DNA from: Colwellia sp. | GTDB taxonomy: Bacteria; Pseudomonadota; Gammaproteobacteria; Enterobacterales; Alteromonadaceae | Direction of reading: 5' to 3' | Length of the DNA: 64,000 bases | Assembly: GCA_013215295.1 (NCBI GenBank) | Contig: JABSOZ010000008.1 | Span: 151,577 to 215,576 of the forward strand | Shown: positions 38,776 through 49,265 of the stretch, piece after piece | How the letters are laid out: each line of letters begins with the position of its first letter | How positions within the stretch are numbered: position 1 is the first letter of the stretch | Notes under the pieces: generated by a model | Database searches by the model: none | What the model saw: only the letters and a program-made list of their open reading frames with translations | Told to the model about the DNA's origin: nothing | Position numbers and translations under genes: made by a program

Positions 38776-40035
38776 ATGATGAAAAGTATCATGAAATCAG
38801 AGTATCGTTACAGAATGGTTTATTCAGGACGTTATCAACATCCAAAAGCAGTAAGCTGTTCAGCAGTTCAAGCACAAAATAATAAAAATACGCGTATCTT
38901 CAATTTATTCGTATTTTTATTACTTATGTTGTTGCCTGTATCTTATTCAGTTGCTCAGCCTTTTAAAATTCCTTCTGAAAATAACTATAATAAACAGCCC
39001 ATATTTCTAGCAAGTTCAAGTGCATTATCTGGTCCAACGGCGAAACTTGGCACTCGTCTTAATCAAGGTGCCCAGGCATATTTCGATAGAATTAATAACT
39101 CAGGGGGCATTTATGGCCGCCAAATACGATTAGAAATTGTTGATGATGGCTACGAACCTTTCAAAACCTTAAAAAACACACAGAAATTTATAAAAGATAA
39201 AAATGTCTTTGCGTTGTTTAATTACGTTGGAACACCCACAACTTCTGTCGTGTTTCCTTTAATCAAAAACAAAGCTTTACCTTTTCTTATGCCATTCACG
39301 GGGGCCGAATTTTTACGTAAGCCTATTACAGAAAATATATTTAATTTAAGAGCCAGTTATTACCAAGAAGTTGAAGCACAAATTGATTACCTAGTAAAAG
39401 AAGAAAAAATTACAAAAATTGGTTTATTAATACAAGCCGATGAATTCGGTAATGCTGTTGAAGAAGGTTATATTAATTCTTTGAATAAATATGGCATAAA
39501 GCTTGTCGTTACCACTCGTTATCGTCGTAATACTCAAAATATTGATCTTGCCTTAAGTGTACTGAAGGAAAATAATGTTGAAGCCATCGCTTTCGTCGGT
39601 ACTTATGAACCTTTGGCAGAATTAATCAATACCGCTGCAACTCAAAAATTTACGCCTTTTTTTACCACGGTTTCTTTTATTTCAAGTCATGATCTATTTT
39701 CTAGAATTAAACAGAAAAGTCGCGTTTTGGTGAGTGAAGTTATGCCTGAGCCTGAAACTTGTACTTTGAGTCTATGCCAGCAATTCATTAACGATATGAA
39801 AAAAGTAGGTAAGCGCTACACGGATCAAGTTCAGTTCGAAGGTTATTTGAATGCTTATCTATTCGTTGAGGTGGCAAAACGATGTGGTGAAAATCTAAGT
39901 CAAAGGTGTTTTCTTAATGAGATAAACACGTTTAGTTATGACTTCGGCGGGATAACAGCGAATTTTTCACCTGACAACCATCAAGGGTTAAATAATGTAT
40001 ATTTAAATTTTTTTGAAATGCAAAAGAAACGATAA
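38776..40035 (+). CDS. ABC-type branched-chain-amino-acid-like periplasmic binding protein (Peripla_BP_6)
   Basis: FLASSSALSGPTAKLGTRLNQGAQAYFDRINNSGGIYGRQIRLEIVDDGYEP; start probably internal to the ORF call. Confidence 0.85.
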   Translation: MMKSIMKSEYRYRMVYSGRYQHPKAVSCSAVQAQNNKNTRIFNLFVFLLLMLLPVSYSVAQPFKIPSENNYNKQPIFLASSSALSGPTAKLGTRLNQGAQAYFDRINNSGGIYGRQIRLEIVDDGYEPFKTLKNTQKFIKDKNVFALFNYVGTPTTSVVFPLIKNKALPFLMPFTGAEFLRKPITENIFNLRASYYQEVEAQIDYLVKEEKITKIGLLIQADEFGNAVEEGYINSLNKYGIKLVVTTRYRRNTQNIDLALSVLKENNVEAIAFVGTYEPLAELINTAATQKFTPFFTTVSFISSHDLFSRIKQKSRVLVSEVMPEPETCTLSLCQQFINDMKKVGKRYTDQVQFEGYLNAYLFVEVAKRCGENLSQRCFLNEINTFSYDFGGITANFSPDNHQGLNNVYLNFFEMQKKR

Positions 40036-40236
40036 TCCCTTTCATGCAGTTTGTTTGTGATGGCCTAAAGAACACTTTATTTTTATTACTACCTACCTAC
40101 CTTATATATGTCTTGCCTTTGCTGTCTAATTTTACTACACTACGCGACCTTAATTCAGCCCGAACTTTTTGTTCCTTGCCTCTTTCTGGTGTTTGGCTGA
40201 GCCAGCTAATGAGGCTACAACCGTAAGGAGCTCGTA

Positions 40237-40668
40237 ATGCGTCATTACGAAATCGTATTTATGGTTCACCCTGATCAGAGTGAACAAGTACCTGGCATGA
40301 TCCAGCGTTATACAGACTTGATCAATGCTGCTGAAGGCAAAATCCACCGTCTAGAAGACTGGGGCCGTCGCCAATTAGCATACCCAATCAATAAATTGCA
40401 CAAAGCACACTATGTTTTATTAAACATTGAAGCGCCACAGTCAGTTATTGATGAGCTTGAAACAGCTTTCCGTTACAATGATGTTGTTATTCGTAACATG
40501 ATCATGCGTACTAAAAACGCAGTAACTGAACCGTCAGCAATGGCAGCTGCTAAAGAAGAACGTCGCGACGATCGCCGCGAAGTTAAGAAAGAAGCTCCAG
40601 CTGCAACTCCTGCTGTCACAGAAGCACCTGCTGCTACTGAAACTACAGAAGAAGCTGCGAGCGAATAA
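40237..40668 (+). CDS. rpsF: 30S ribosomal protein S6
   Basis: [37 protein letters not shown] upstream. Confidence 0.98.
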   Translation: MRHYEIVFMVHPDQSEQVPGMIQRYTDLINAAEGKIHRLEDWGRRQLAYPINKLHKAHYVLLNIEAPQSVIDELETAFRYNDVVIRNMIMRTKNAVTEPSAMAAAKEERRDDRREVKKEAPAATPAVTEAPAATETTEEAASE

Positions 40669-40675
40669 GTAACTC

Positions 40676-40996
40676 GTGACAACATCTCTTTTTGAGAATT
40701 GCCTTGTGTTGGTTGGTGAAGTGGTAAAACCACCGAAAAAATCAACAAGCCCAGCAGGTATTCAACATTGTCAGTTTTCAATGGACCATAAGTCCATACA
40801 AAAGGAAGCTGGCATGAACAGACAAGCATTTGTCAGAATACAAGTTGTAGCTACAGGTGAGCTGTCACAACACTTAACTCGTGATTTAATTGCGGGCAGT
40901 AAGTTAAAAGTGACTGGTTTTATAAACCGTCATGAATCAAGAAATGGTAACCCACTTCTTGTCTTACATGCTCAACATATTGAAATGATTAATTAA
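40676..40996 (+). CDS. priB: Primosomal replication protein N
   Basis: OB-fold NCLVLVGEVVKPPKKSTSPAGIQHCQFSMDHKS; GTG start; between rpsF and rpsR. Confidence 0.94.
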   Translation: MTTSLFENCLVLVGEVVKPPKKSTSPAGIQHCQFSMDHKSIQKEAGMNRQAFVRIQVVATGELSQHLTRDLIAGSKLKVTGFINRHESRNGNPLLVLHAQHIEMIN

Positions 40997-41055
40997 GGTG
41001 TTGTTTATTGACTGGTTAATTCAGTTAAATAAAACCACCATATTAGGAGAAATCC

Positions 41056-41283
41056 ATGTCTCGTTTTTTTAGACGTCGTAAGTTCTGCCGCTTCACAGCG
41101 GAAGGTGCTACCTCTATCGATTATAAAGATATTGCTACACTGAAAAACTATATCACTGAAAGTGGTAAAATTGTTCCTAGCCGTATTACTGGTACAGCTG
41201 CTAAATATCAACGTCAACTTGGTCGTGCGATCAAGCGTGCTCGTTACTTAGCGTTATTACCATATACTGATTTACATAAGTAA
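41056..41283 (+). CDS. rpsR: 30S ribosomal protein S18
   Basis: [12 protein letters not shown]...[54 protein letters not shown]. Confidence 0.98.
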   Translation: MSRFFRRRKFCRFTAEGATSIDYKDIATLKNYITESGKIVPSRITGTAAKYQRQLGRAIKRARYLALLPYTDLHK

Positions 41284-41302
41284 CTAATAAGGGGTTTTGA
41301 AA

Positions 41303-41755
41303 ATGGAAGTAATACTTCTTGATAAAATCGCCAAATTAGGCGGCCTTGGTGACAAGGTATCAGTTAAATCTGGTTATGCACGTAACTTCTTATTACCTCA
41401 AGGTAAAGCAGTATTTGCATCTGAAGCTAACGTAGCTCACTTTGAAAGCCGTCGTGCTGAAATTGAAGCTAAATTAGCATCAACGTTAACAGCCGCTGAA
41501 GCTCAAGCAGCTAAAGTTGTTGCTTTGGCTGAAGTAACTATCGCATCATCTGCTGGTGATGAAGGTAAGTTATTCGGTTCAATCGGTACTCGTGATATTG
41601 CTGATGCAATCACAGAAGCTGGCGTTGAAGTAACTAAAGCGCAAGTACGTATGCCTTTAGGTACAATTCGTGAAGTAGGTGAATTCGAAATCGCTATTCA
41701 CTTGCATAACGATGTTGATACTAGTATCAAAGTTATCGTTATTGCTGAAGCTTAA
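41303..41755 (+). CDS. rplI: 50S ribosomal protein L9
   Basis: [36 protein letters not shown]. Confidence 0.98.
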   Translation: MEVILLDKIAKLGGLGDKVSVKSGYARNFLLPQGKAVFASEANVAHFESRRAEIEAKLASTLTAAEAQAAKVVALAEVTIASSAGDEGKLFGSIGTRDIADAITEAGVEVTKAQVRMPLGTIREVGEFEIAIHLHNDVDTSIKVIVIAEA

Positions 41756-41780
41756 TTTAGTCCGCTAAATTAAGTTTTAT

Positions 41781-41822
41781 AAAATACCGTTATTTCTTCA
41801 TTGAAATAGCGGTATTTTTTTA
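41781..41822 (+). terminator. Terminator after rplI
   Basis: AAAATACCGTTATTTCTTCATTGAAATAGCGGTATTTTTTT. Confidence 0.88.
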
Positions 41823-41879
41823 TCTTAAAAACGTGAAGTTATTCATATTGAATGCAGGATGATAAATAGTTAATCTACG

Positions 41880-42812
41880 CTATTTTAAGGTAGGGACTGA
41901 CCAAACATTACCATCCAGTAACTTTCGTTCAAGCATGCCGCCAATTCCTTGCAAACCGCCGGTATGTAAGAGAACAATTCGTTGCCCCTTAGAAAAGTAA
42001 CCTTGCTCAATTAAATCCAGAAAAGCGAGCAGCATTTTTCCTGAGTATACGGGTTCAAAAACAAACCCTGTTTGCAGGTTGAAACTGACTATTCGCTGCT
42101 CATCTTCTTTACTAAACTTTGCATAACCACCACGATGAAACGCTGACAATATTTGCCAGTTATAAAAATGCTGCTCCTCGCTAAGTAAGTGATTCACTTG
42201 CTCTGTTAAGTAACCGTCTTGCTTTAATACGGATATGCCAAGAAGTTGATGCTGGTTATTATCGGCTTGTATCAATCCTGCTAAAGTTCCGCCGCTACCC
42301 ACTGGCGTTAATAAAGTATCAAACTCGCATTGTTGATTTAATTCGGTAATTATTTCACCTACTCCAGCTAGCGCTAATTTGTTACTGCCACCCTCGGGAA
42401 CAAGCAAATAATCAGGGTACTTTTGCTGTAAGTTCTCGAGGTAATCAGTGTCTTCTCGTAAACGATAAGTTTTTCTATCAACAAAGTTGAGTGTCATACC
42501 CCATTGTTGCGCCATCGTTAACGTGTAATTGCTGGCGTAGTCTGATTCACCACGAATAATGCCAATACTTTTTAAACCTTGTTGTTGGCAAGCAAAGGCT
42601 AATGCATGAATATGATTAGAGAAGCTGCCACCAAAACTTATAATGCCAGTGTAATTATTTTCTTTTGCGAAACGTAAATTGAATTTCAATTTACGCCATT
42701 TATTGCCTGAAATTATCGGATGAATGTTATCGTCACGTTTTACTGAAACGATGAGATTATTATTTTCAAAAATGGGATGAAAAATTCTTTCTAATGTAGA
42801 TTGTGTTTGCAT
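41880..42812 (-). CDS. PLP-dependent D-cysteine desulfhydrase / ACC deaminase family enzyme
   Basis: VKRDDNIHPIISGNKWRKLKFNL, SFGGSFSNHIHALAFA, LLTPVGSGGTLAGL. Confidence 0.88.
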   Translation of the reverse strand: MQTQSTLERIFHPIFENNNLIVSVKRDDNIHPIISGNKWRKLKFNLRFAKENNYTGIISFGGSFSNHIHALAFACQQQGLKSIGIIRGESDYASNYTLTMAQQWGMTLNFVDRKTYRLREDTDYLENLQQKYPDYLLVPEGGSNKLALAGVGEIITELNQQCEFDTLLTPVGSGGTLAGLIQADNNQHQLLGISVLKQDGYLTEQVNHLLSEEQHFYNWQILSAFHRGGYAKFSKEDEQRIVSFNLQTGFVFEPVYSGKMLLAFLDLIEQGYFSKGQRIVLLHTGGLQGIGGMLERKLLDGNVWSVPTLK

Positions 42813-42928
42813 AAAAGGTAATGTTTTTCTTTACTTAAATATAACTACTCAATAAAAAAACTTGCGCCTTCAATGGAATAGAGGATAATGAAATTAAGGC
42901 ATATAACTACAAATAATAATATTGATAA

Positions 42929-43834
42929 ATGTCACTTATTAAAAAAATAAATAATATTTTCTCAAAAGTAGAGTCTAAAGATTTGTTAGGCGTGAGTCTA
43001 CGCCTACAGTCGTTTGCCTTTTTTTCTTCTCCAGAACAAGGAGAACCACAGTTTCAACAGATTAATTCTCCCTTAGCTGCACATCCTCAACAAATTAAAA
43101 TTCAACAAGAGAAATATCAACTTCATGGCCAGTGTCATCTGGTTTTAGCATCATCGCAAACGCAAATAGTACAAGTTGATAAGCCTAATATTCCCGAAAG
43201 TGAATTAAATGCCGCATTAAAATGGCAAATTAAAGATTTAGTCAATTATTCTCCAGAGGATATGATACTTGATTATTTTGATGGTCCAACCCTTGCTGGC
43301 GGAAATGAGAAACTAAACGTTGTCTGTGCTTCTAAAAAAGAATTATTAACTTTTATAGAACCACTTAACCATGATGGACTGACATTAAAATCGATAACTA
43401 CTGAAGAGTTTGCTTTTGCTAGTTTATTTAAGGTACAAAACGATGCCTGTTTAATGGTTTGTCAGCAACCTAATGAAGAAATTATTTTGTTAATTGTTAA
43501 GCAGGGGAAAGTGTTTTTCTCGCGTCGCTTACGTGGTTTTTCTCAAATAGCGACAAAAACAGAAGAAGAGTTGTCTTTTGGTATTATTGATAATTTGAAT
43601 CTAGAAATTCAACGTTCAACCGATTATTTTGAACGTCAATTGAAGCAAGCGCCGATACGCACAATTGAAGTTATTGTCCCTATGGCCAATGAAGCTGTAT
43701 TAGCACGTAAGTTGGCCGAAAATACTAACGTGGCTGTAAATTTACTGACTATGCCTGAAGGCTTTAATAATCATCGAGAATTTGCCGTAAATATTGGCGC
43801 GACACAGTTGAATAATATGGAGCCAATCAGCTAA
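42929..43834 (+). CDS. mshI: MSHA biogenesis protein MshI (PilM-like)
   Basis: PilM/actin-like ELNAALKWQIKDLVNYSPEDMILDYFD; first gene of the msh gene order. Confidence 0.85.
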   Translation: MSLIKKINNIFSKVESKDLLGVSLRLQSFAFFSSPEQGEPQFQQINSPLAAHPQQIKIQQEKYQLHGQCHLVLASSQTQIVQVDKPNIPESELNAALKWQIKDLVNYSPEDMILDYFDGPTLAGGNEKLNVVCASKKELLTFIEPLNHDGLTLKSITTEEFAFASLFKVQNDACLMVCQQPNEEIILLIVKQGKVFFSRRLRGFSQIATKTEEELSFGIIDNLNLEIQRSTDYFERQLKQAPIRTIEVIVPMANEAVLARKLAENTNVAVNLLTMPEGFNNHREFAVNIGATQLNNMEPIS

Positions 43835-44439
43835 TGGCAAAAAATTCAATTAATTTACTCCAAGCAGATTTATTACCTAAACAGGCATTGGTGACTTTAC
43901 CTAGAGTTGTTACGCTTTGGTCTGTAGTGTTTTTATTCATGTTATCTTGGGCCTTTCTGAACCAATATCAAGTATCAACATTAAGCGCCAAGCACTTAGA
44001 GCTATCTCAAGCAAAAAAGAAACAAACTAAGTTACTTGCTCAATTACAAGATAAAGTGAAAAATAATCGTGCTAGCTCAAAAGTTATTGAAGAACTAGCT
44101 CTGTTAAAAAGTTTTTTGAAAAATAAAAATGTATTGCTGGGTGAGTTAACAGATCCAACCCATACTTCGGTTGCAGGCTTTGCTTCAGCAATGACTGAAT
44201 TATCAATGATGCATCATAAAGATATTAGTTTGCGGAATGTAAATATTACTTATCAAGATTTAACTTTTTCTGGTTTAGCTCGAACCCCAGAAGCTGTTCC
44301 TGCATGGTTGGCCAAATTTGAGACATCAAAGTTTTTGTCAGGTAAATCATTTGTAAATTTTTCACTCAACGAAAATGAAGAGAAACTTACTGAATTCTTA
44401 GTGAGCTCTAAAGCAAGTGCAGGGAGCGCTGATGAATAG
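43834..44439 (+). CDS. MSHA biogenesis PilN-like protein (MshI2)
   Basis: Short cytoplasmic INLLQADLLPK, single TM, coiled coil; overlaps neighbouring genes as in an operon. Confidence 0.75.
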   Translation: MAKNSINLLQADLLPKQALVTLPRVVTLWSVVFLFMLSWAFLNQYQVSTLSAKHLELSQAKKKQTKLLAQLQDKVKNNRASSKVIEELALLKSFLKNKNVLLGELTDPTHTSVAGFASAMTELSMMHHKDISLRNVNITYQDLTFSGLARTPEAVPAWLAKFETSKFLSGKSFVNFSLNENEEKLTEFLVSSKASAGSADE

Positions 44440-45130
44440 TCAATGGCAAGCGTACTGTGAAAAATATTTAGTTATCACACCACGTGAGCAATATATGGTG
44501 TTGTTTACTGGACTCATTGCAATTGTTTTTATTATTCATGCTTTTTTTATTGATGATAACGCGTCAAAAATCGAAAAGTTTGAAAAACAGATTACGCAAA
44601 TGACTAATGATAATCGTAGAGCTAAAGATTCTATATCGGTACTTGAAGGCGGTTTATCAAAAGATCCTAATTCAGAACTGAATAAGCAAATTTCACAATA
44701 TAAAGAAAGATTAAAAAAAGTTGATGTAAATTTATTACAACTGACCTCTGATTTGATAGGTCCTGTGCAGATGCGTCATGCGTTAATGCAATTGCTAAAA
44801 ACTCAAAAAGGTGTGTCATTGCAGTCATTTCAAGTCATTGCTGCAGAGCCTATAACTTTCCCTAATTCTACACCTGTCGTTAAAGATGACGGTAATAAAA
44901 CAACTGACGTAGATAGTAATCACCAAGAAGTAGTGCTTTATCGCCATGCAATAAAAATTAAACTTAGCGGTAGTTATTTTCAATTACGTGATTATTTAAT
45001 ACAACTTGAAGCATTATCGTGGAAGTTTTTTTGGCAAGAGTTTAATTACCAGCTTAAAGAATATCCGGTAAGTGAGTTAGAAATAGAAATGTATAGTTTG
45101 AGTACTAAACGGGAGTTTATCGGTGTTTAA
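44429..45130 (+). CDS. mshJ: MSHA biogenesis protein MshJ (PilO-like)
   Basis: REQYMVLFTGLIAIVFIIHAFFID TM plus coiled coil; position in operon. Confidence 0.78.
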   Translation: MMNSQWQAYCEKYLVITPREQYMVLFTGLIAIVFIIHAFFIDDNASKIEKFEKQITQMTNDNRRAKDSISVLEGGLSKDPNSELNKQISQYKERLKKVDVNLLQLTSDLIGPVQMRHALMQLLKTQKGVSLQSFQVIAAEPITFPNSTPVVKDDGNKTTDVDSNHQEVVLYRHAIKIKLSGSYFQLRDYLIQLEALSWKFFWQEFNYQLKEYPVSELEIEMYSLSTKREFIGV

Positions 45131-45464
45131 AAATATAACGTTAAACAGTTTATATTTCATAATTATGTTGATGACATTTTCAGTGAGTGCACAAAATAAT
45201 GATCCTACAAAACCTTTGTCGGCTGGTGGTTTTTCATCAATTAGTAAGGCCGAAGCATCGACGAAAGCAGAATTAGTATTAGAAAGTATTATTCATGGTT
45301 TCGAAGTGCATACGGCTGTTATTAATGGTCAAGTGTTAAAAGTAGGTGACTTTATTCGTCAGTATGAATTAGTAGCGGTGAATAACACCAGCGTGGTCTT
45401 ACGTTCAGCAGAAAAACGCTTAAAGCTCCGTGTGTTTTCTCGTGTTGTGGTTAAATCAAAATGA
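45123..45464 (+). CDS. mshK: MSHA biogenesis protein MshK (PilP-like)
   Basis: NNDPTKPL...LVLESIIHGFEVHTAVINGQVLKVGDFIRQYELVAVNNTSVVLRS. Confidence 0.8.
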   Translation: MFKNITLNSLYFIIMLMTFSVSAQNNDPTKPLSAGGFSSISKAEASTKAELVLESIIHGFEVHTAVINGQVLKVGDFIRQYELVAVNNTSVVLRSAEKRLKLRVFSRVVVKSK

Positions 45465-47215
45465 AAAGATATGATCAAATGAAAAATTCTCAAGCAAAAC
45501 TTTATTGTTTCACGTTACTTTTAGCTTTATTTGGCTGTCAAACGGCACCAAATAAACCAACAGAAATAATTAGTGCCTTAGACGCGGCGATAAAAGAGTC
45601 GAGTAAACCTAAACCTAAAGCATTAAAAAATGTTCCTAATGCTATTCAGCAAGAATTAATGCAGCGCAGTATAAGCCAAGCTCGACAAGGTTTATTAGCA
45701 GAAAAACGTTTAGAAATTTCAGCGAGTGATGTTAGCGCACAAGAATTTTTTGCCGCTTTAGTTGATGAGTCACCTTATAGCGTTGTGGTTCATCCAGAGG
45801 TAACGGGCACAATTACCTTAAATTTGAAAAATAGTACCCTGCATGAAGTGCTAGACGTTGTAGAAGAAGTTTACGGTTACGAAATTCGCCGTAAAGGTAA
45901 AGTCGTTCAAGTTTACCCTGCAGGTATCCGCACAGAAACTTTTCCTCTTAATTACTTGTACGTAAAACGTTCAGGCATGTCGAGTATGAATATTAATTCT
46001 GGTGGTGTGTCAGAAAATAATCAAAATAGTGGTAATAACTCTAACAGCAACTCAAATAATTCAAACAGTTCAAGCAGCTCAAATAATAACAATCAAAATA
46101 ATCAGCAAGGAAGTGGTAGTGTTAATATTTACACCGAAACTGAATCTGATTTTTGGACCGAATTAAAAGAAACATTAACTTTGCTTGTTGGCTCAGAGCA
46201 AGGGCGTTCTGTTATTGTTTCTCCGCAAGCAGGCTTAGTAACCGTTAGGGCTTTACCCGAAGAAATAAAAGTGGTTAAGAAATTTATTAAAGATACAGAA
46301 AGGCGTTTACGACGACAAGTTATCATTGAAGCAAAAATTATGGAAGTTACCCTTAATGATGATTATCAACAAGGGATTAAGTGGGATCAAGTACTGGGGA
46401 GTATTGGCAGTAGCGATTTAACTTTTTCAACGGCTGGCGGTATTGCGGGTAATATTATTTCAGGTACGATTGGAGGCACGAGCAGCTTAGCGTTTAATAA
46501 CAGTGACTTTACGGGTGTGATTGACTTACTTTCAACACAAGGTAACGTGCAAGTACTTTCAAGCCCAAGAATAACCGCAACTAATAACCAAAAAGCGGTA
46601 ATAAAAGTTGGTCAAGATGAATATTTTGTTACTGATATCTCAAGTACAACGACCACAGGCACATCAACTACAACGACTCCAGACATTGATTTGACACCTT
46701 TCTTCTCTGGTATTGCTTTAGATGTAACTGCACAAATTGCTGAAAATGGCGAAGTTATTCTTCATGTTCACCCCTCTGTTACATTGACAAAAGAACAAGT
46801 TAAAGTGATCAAATTTGATGGCGAAGAGGTTATCTTACCTTTAGCACAAAGTAGTGTTCGAGAATCAGATACTATCATTCGCGCTAAATCAGGTGAGATT
46901 GTTGTCATTGGCGGCTTAATCGAAACACGAAAAGTTGAGATGGTATCAAAAACGCCGTTTTTAGGTGATATTCCATTACTTGGAGAGTTATTTAAAAGTA
47001 AAAGTGAATCAACGCAGAAAAAAGAACTGGTTATTATGTTAAAGCCTATTGTTGTTGGTCAAGATACTTGGAAAAATCAGTTACAAGATGCTCGTTCACT
47101 GTTAAAACAATGGTTTCCAGAAGAAGATGATTTTTCACAAAGTGAAAAAGTTAAATCTACTGCACCGAAACCTATGCCAACAGCTGCACCAGTTCCTGAT
47201 AGCAATGAAGAATAG
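45461..47215 (+). CDS. mshL: MSHA outer membrane secretin MshL
   Basis: Lipobox LFGC; secretin signature ESDTIIRAKSGEIVVIGGLIETRKVEMVSKTPFLGDIPLLGELFKSKSES. Confidence 0.93.
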   Translation: MKRYDQMKNSQAKLYCFTLLLALFGCQTAPNKPTEIISALDAAIKESSKPKPKALKNVPNAIQQELMQRSISQARQGLLAEKRLEISASDVSAQEFFAALVDESPYSVVVHPEVTGTITLNLKNSTLHEVLDVVEEVYGYEIRRKGKVVQVYPAGIRTETFPLNYLYVKRSGMSSMNINSGGVSENNQNSGNNSNSNSNNSNSSSSSNNNNQNNQQGSGSVNIYTETESDFWTELKETLTLLVGSEQGRSVIVSPQAGLVTVRALPEEIKVVKKFIKDTERRLRRQVIIEAKIMEVTLNDDYQQGIKWDQVLGSIGSSDLTFSTAGGIAGNIISGTIGGTSSLAFNNSDFTGVIDLLSTQGNVQVLSSPRITATNNQKAVIKVGQDEYFVTDISSTTTTGTSTTTTPDIDLTPFFSGIALDVTAQIAENGEVILHVHPSVTLTKEQVKVIKFDGEEVILPLAQSSVRESDTIIRAKSGEIVVIGGLIETRKVEMVSKTPFLGDIPLLGELFKSKSESTQKKELVIMLKPIVVGQDTWKNQLQDARSLLKQWFPEEDDFSQSEKVKSTAPKPMPTAAPVPDSNEE

Positions 47216-47224
47216 TCAACATTT

Positions 47225-48133
47225 ATGTACCTTTACCACTTTGGTTTAACGGAACTTCCGTTTACGTTAACACCAAATACTGCATTTTATGTTGGTTTAG
47301 AGCCTCATAATGAAGCGTTAGCGGTATTGTTAACCGCACTGAAAACCGGTGAAGGTTTTATTAAGGTTACAGGTGAAGTAGGTACGGGAAAAACACTACT
47401 TTGCCGAAAGTTGCTTAATGAAATACCAGAGCATTTTGTTACCGCTTATATTCCTAATCCATATTTGAAGCCTGATGAACTGCGCCGAGCAGTTGCAGTG
47501 GAATTGGGGATAAAACAAGCTCAACGCATGTCAGTTCAATTACTCACTCAGCGTATTCAACAGCGATTATTGGAATTACACTCGGGAGGTCATTCAGTCG
47601 TACTGATACTCGACGAAGCACAAGCGTTACCTGAAGACAGTCTAGAGGCTTTGCGTTTATTCACTAATTTAGAAACTGAAACACGTAAACTTTTACAAGT
47701 CGTTCTGTTTGCTCAACCAGAATTAGATGAACGTTTAGCAACAACAAGATTTAGACAACTACAACAACGCATTACCTTTTCTTATAAATTACGATCAATG
47801 ACTGCACAGGAAGTACAACGTTATATTCAACATCGCATGAAAATAGCGGGTTACAAGGGGGCTGAGTTATTTAGTGATACCTTATCGAAAAAGGTGGCGA
47901 AAATCAGTAAGGGCATACCACGTTTAGTTAATGTGCTTTGTCATAAAATGTTGATGTTAAGTTATGGACAAGGGCAATATCAAATAACAAAAAAGCATTT
48001 ATCTGTAGCGGTAAATGATACTGAAGCAACCATGCAAACGAGTAACGTTAAATGGTACGTAGGTATTGCAAGCGTGTTAATGACTACGGTAATCATTGTA
48101 ACTGTATTGAAAAATTATGGAGTGAGCGCTTGA
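47225..48133 (+). CDS. mshM: MSHA biogenesis ATPase MshM (ExeA-like AAA)
   Basis: YHFGLTELPFTLTPNTAFY, GEVGTGKTLLCRKLL, LILDEAQALPEDSLEALRLFTNLET. Confidence 0.92.
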   Translation: MYLYHFGLTELPFTLTPNTAFYVGLEPHNEALAVLLTALKTGEGFIKVTGEVGTGKTLLCRKLLNEIPEHFVTAYIPNPYLKPDELRRAVAVELGIKQAQRMSVQLLTQRIQQRLLELHSGGHSVVLILDEAQALPEDSLEALRLFTNLETETRKLLQVVLFAQPELDERLATTRFRQLQQRITFSYKLRSMTAQEVQRYIQHRMKIAGYKGAELFSDTLSKKVAKISKGIPRLVNVLCHKMLMLSYGQGQYQITKKHLSVAVNDTEATMQTSNVKWYVGIASVLMTTVIIVTVLKNYGVSA

Positions 48134-49263
48134 GCGTAATTAACCAAATGTTAAAGGATTTAGATCAACGTCAAGTCGAACAACAAGATTCGCGTGATTT
48201 TACTGCACCTGTTTCTTCACCATCAGCGAATAAAAAAATTATCTTTATCAGTTTAGTCGTTATTATTTTGCTCAATGTGGGTGGGGTTTTTGTTTGGCAA
48301 ATGTATGTTGAAAATCAAATGTTGAAGATGTCCAATACGCTAGAAAAGAAACCCGTAGTCAAAAAAGAGGAACACAGTGCTGCTGTGAATGAAGACTCAG
48401 AGCAAACATCAAAAAGTCGTGACTTAACAAATAGCGCTGTAAATAATGAGCAAAGTCGTCAACATTCGAAACAAAATACAATAGTTCAAGTAGAACACAG
48501 GAGAGCTACTCCAGAAAGCATCGCACCACTTGGGGCTATTAGAGACCACACTATAAAGCAAATTGAGACATCTGCTGCCTCAATTAACGTAATGATGAAT
48601 AACTCAAATAAACAAAAAGAGTTAGCAGAGCCCATTCCTGTTACTGTGAAAAAATCAACGTTAAAAATATCACGCAAACAATTAAGTCCACGTGAACTCG
48701 CTAAGCAAAAATTAATACGTGCAGAACAAGCGCTTAATAATAATGATATCTCCCAAGCCGAAACTCTATTTGAAGATGTATTATTGGTCATGCCTGAACA
48801 TAAAAGTGCAAGAAAGCAATTGGCCGCTTTATGGTTCGGTCGTCAAGCTTATTCAGATGCTTTGAATTTACTTTCTCAAGGAATTTACATATCGCCTAAT
48901 GATAACGAATTTCGCTTGATGAAGGCGCGGGTCTATTTACAGCAAAATAGGATACAGCAGGCATTTTCGACGTTGAACACTATGCCGAGAGTCAACGAAG
49001 TTGTTAATGTTGAATATCAGAGTTTACGAGCTACAACGGCTCAGCAACTTAATGAGTTTTCTTTTGCTGCACAGGCATATCAAATTCTGGTCAGCATCGA
49101 TCCTTCCGCGGCTCGCTGGTGGTTAGGTTTAGCTGTCGCTCACGACAGTAATAGTGAATTTGAACAAGCAAGTAATGCCTATCAAATGGCATTAAATAAA
49201 AATGGCTTATCTGGAAGCGCTGAGACTTTTGCCCGTCAGCGTATTATTGAGTTGGGAGAATAA
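48130..49263 (+). CDS. mshN: MSHA biogenesis protein MshN (TPR)
   Basis: LSVINQMLKDLDQRQ N-terminus from TTG at 48130; TM; C-terminal TPR. Confidence 0.87.
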   Translation: MSVINQMLKDLDQRQVEQQDSRDFTAPVSSPSANKKIIFISLVVIILLNVGGVFVWQMYVENQMLKMSNTLEKKPVVKKEEHSAAVNEDSEQTSKSRDLTNSAVNNEQSRQHSKQNTIVQVEHRRATPESIAPLGAIRDHTIKQIETSAASINVMMNNSNKQKELAEPIPVTVKKSTLKISRKQLSPRELAKQKLIRAEQALNNNDISQAETLFEDVLLVMPEHKSARKQLAALWFGRQAYSDALNLLSQGIYISPNDNEFRLMKARVYLQQNRIQQAFSTLNTMPRVNEVVNVEYQSLRATTAQQLNEFSFAAQAYQILVSIDPSAARWWLGLAVAHDSNSEFEQASNAYQMALNKNGLSGSAETFARQRIIELGE

Positions 49264-49265
49264 CT

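Noticed and set aside
46015-46125. Asn/Ser tract considered as a possible frameshift or sequencing artefact
   Set aside because: The frame stays open on both sides and the secretin domain follows correctly in the same frame.
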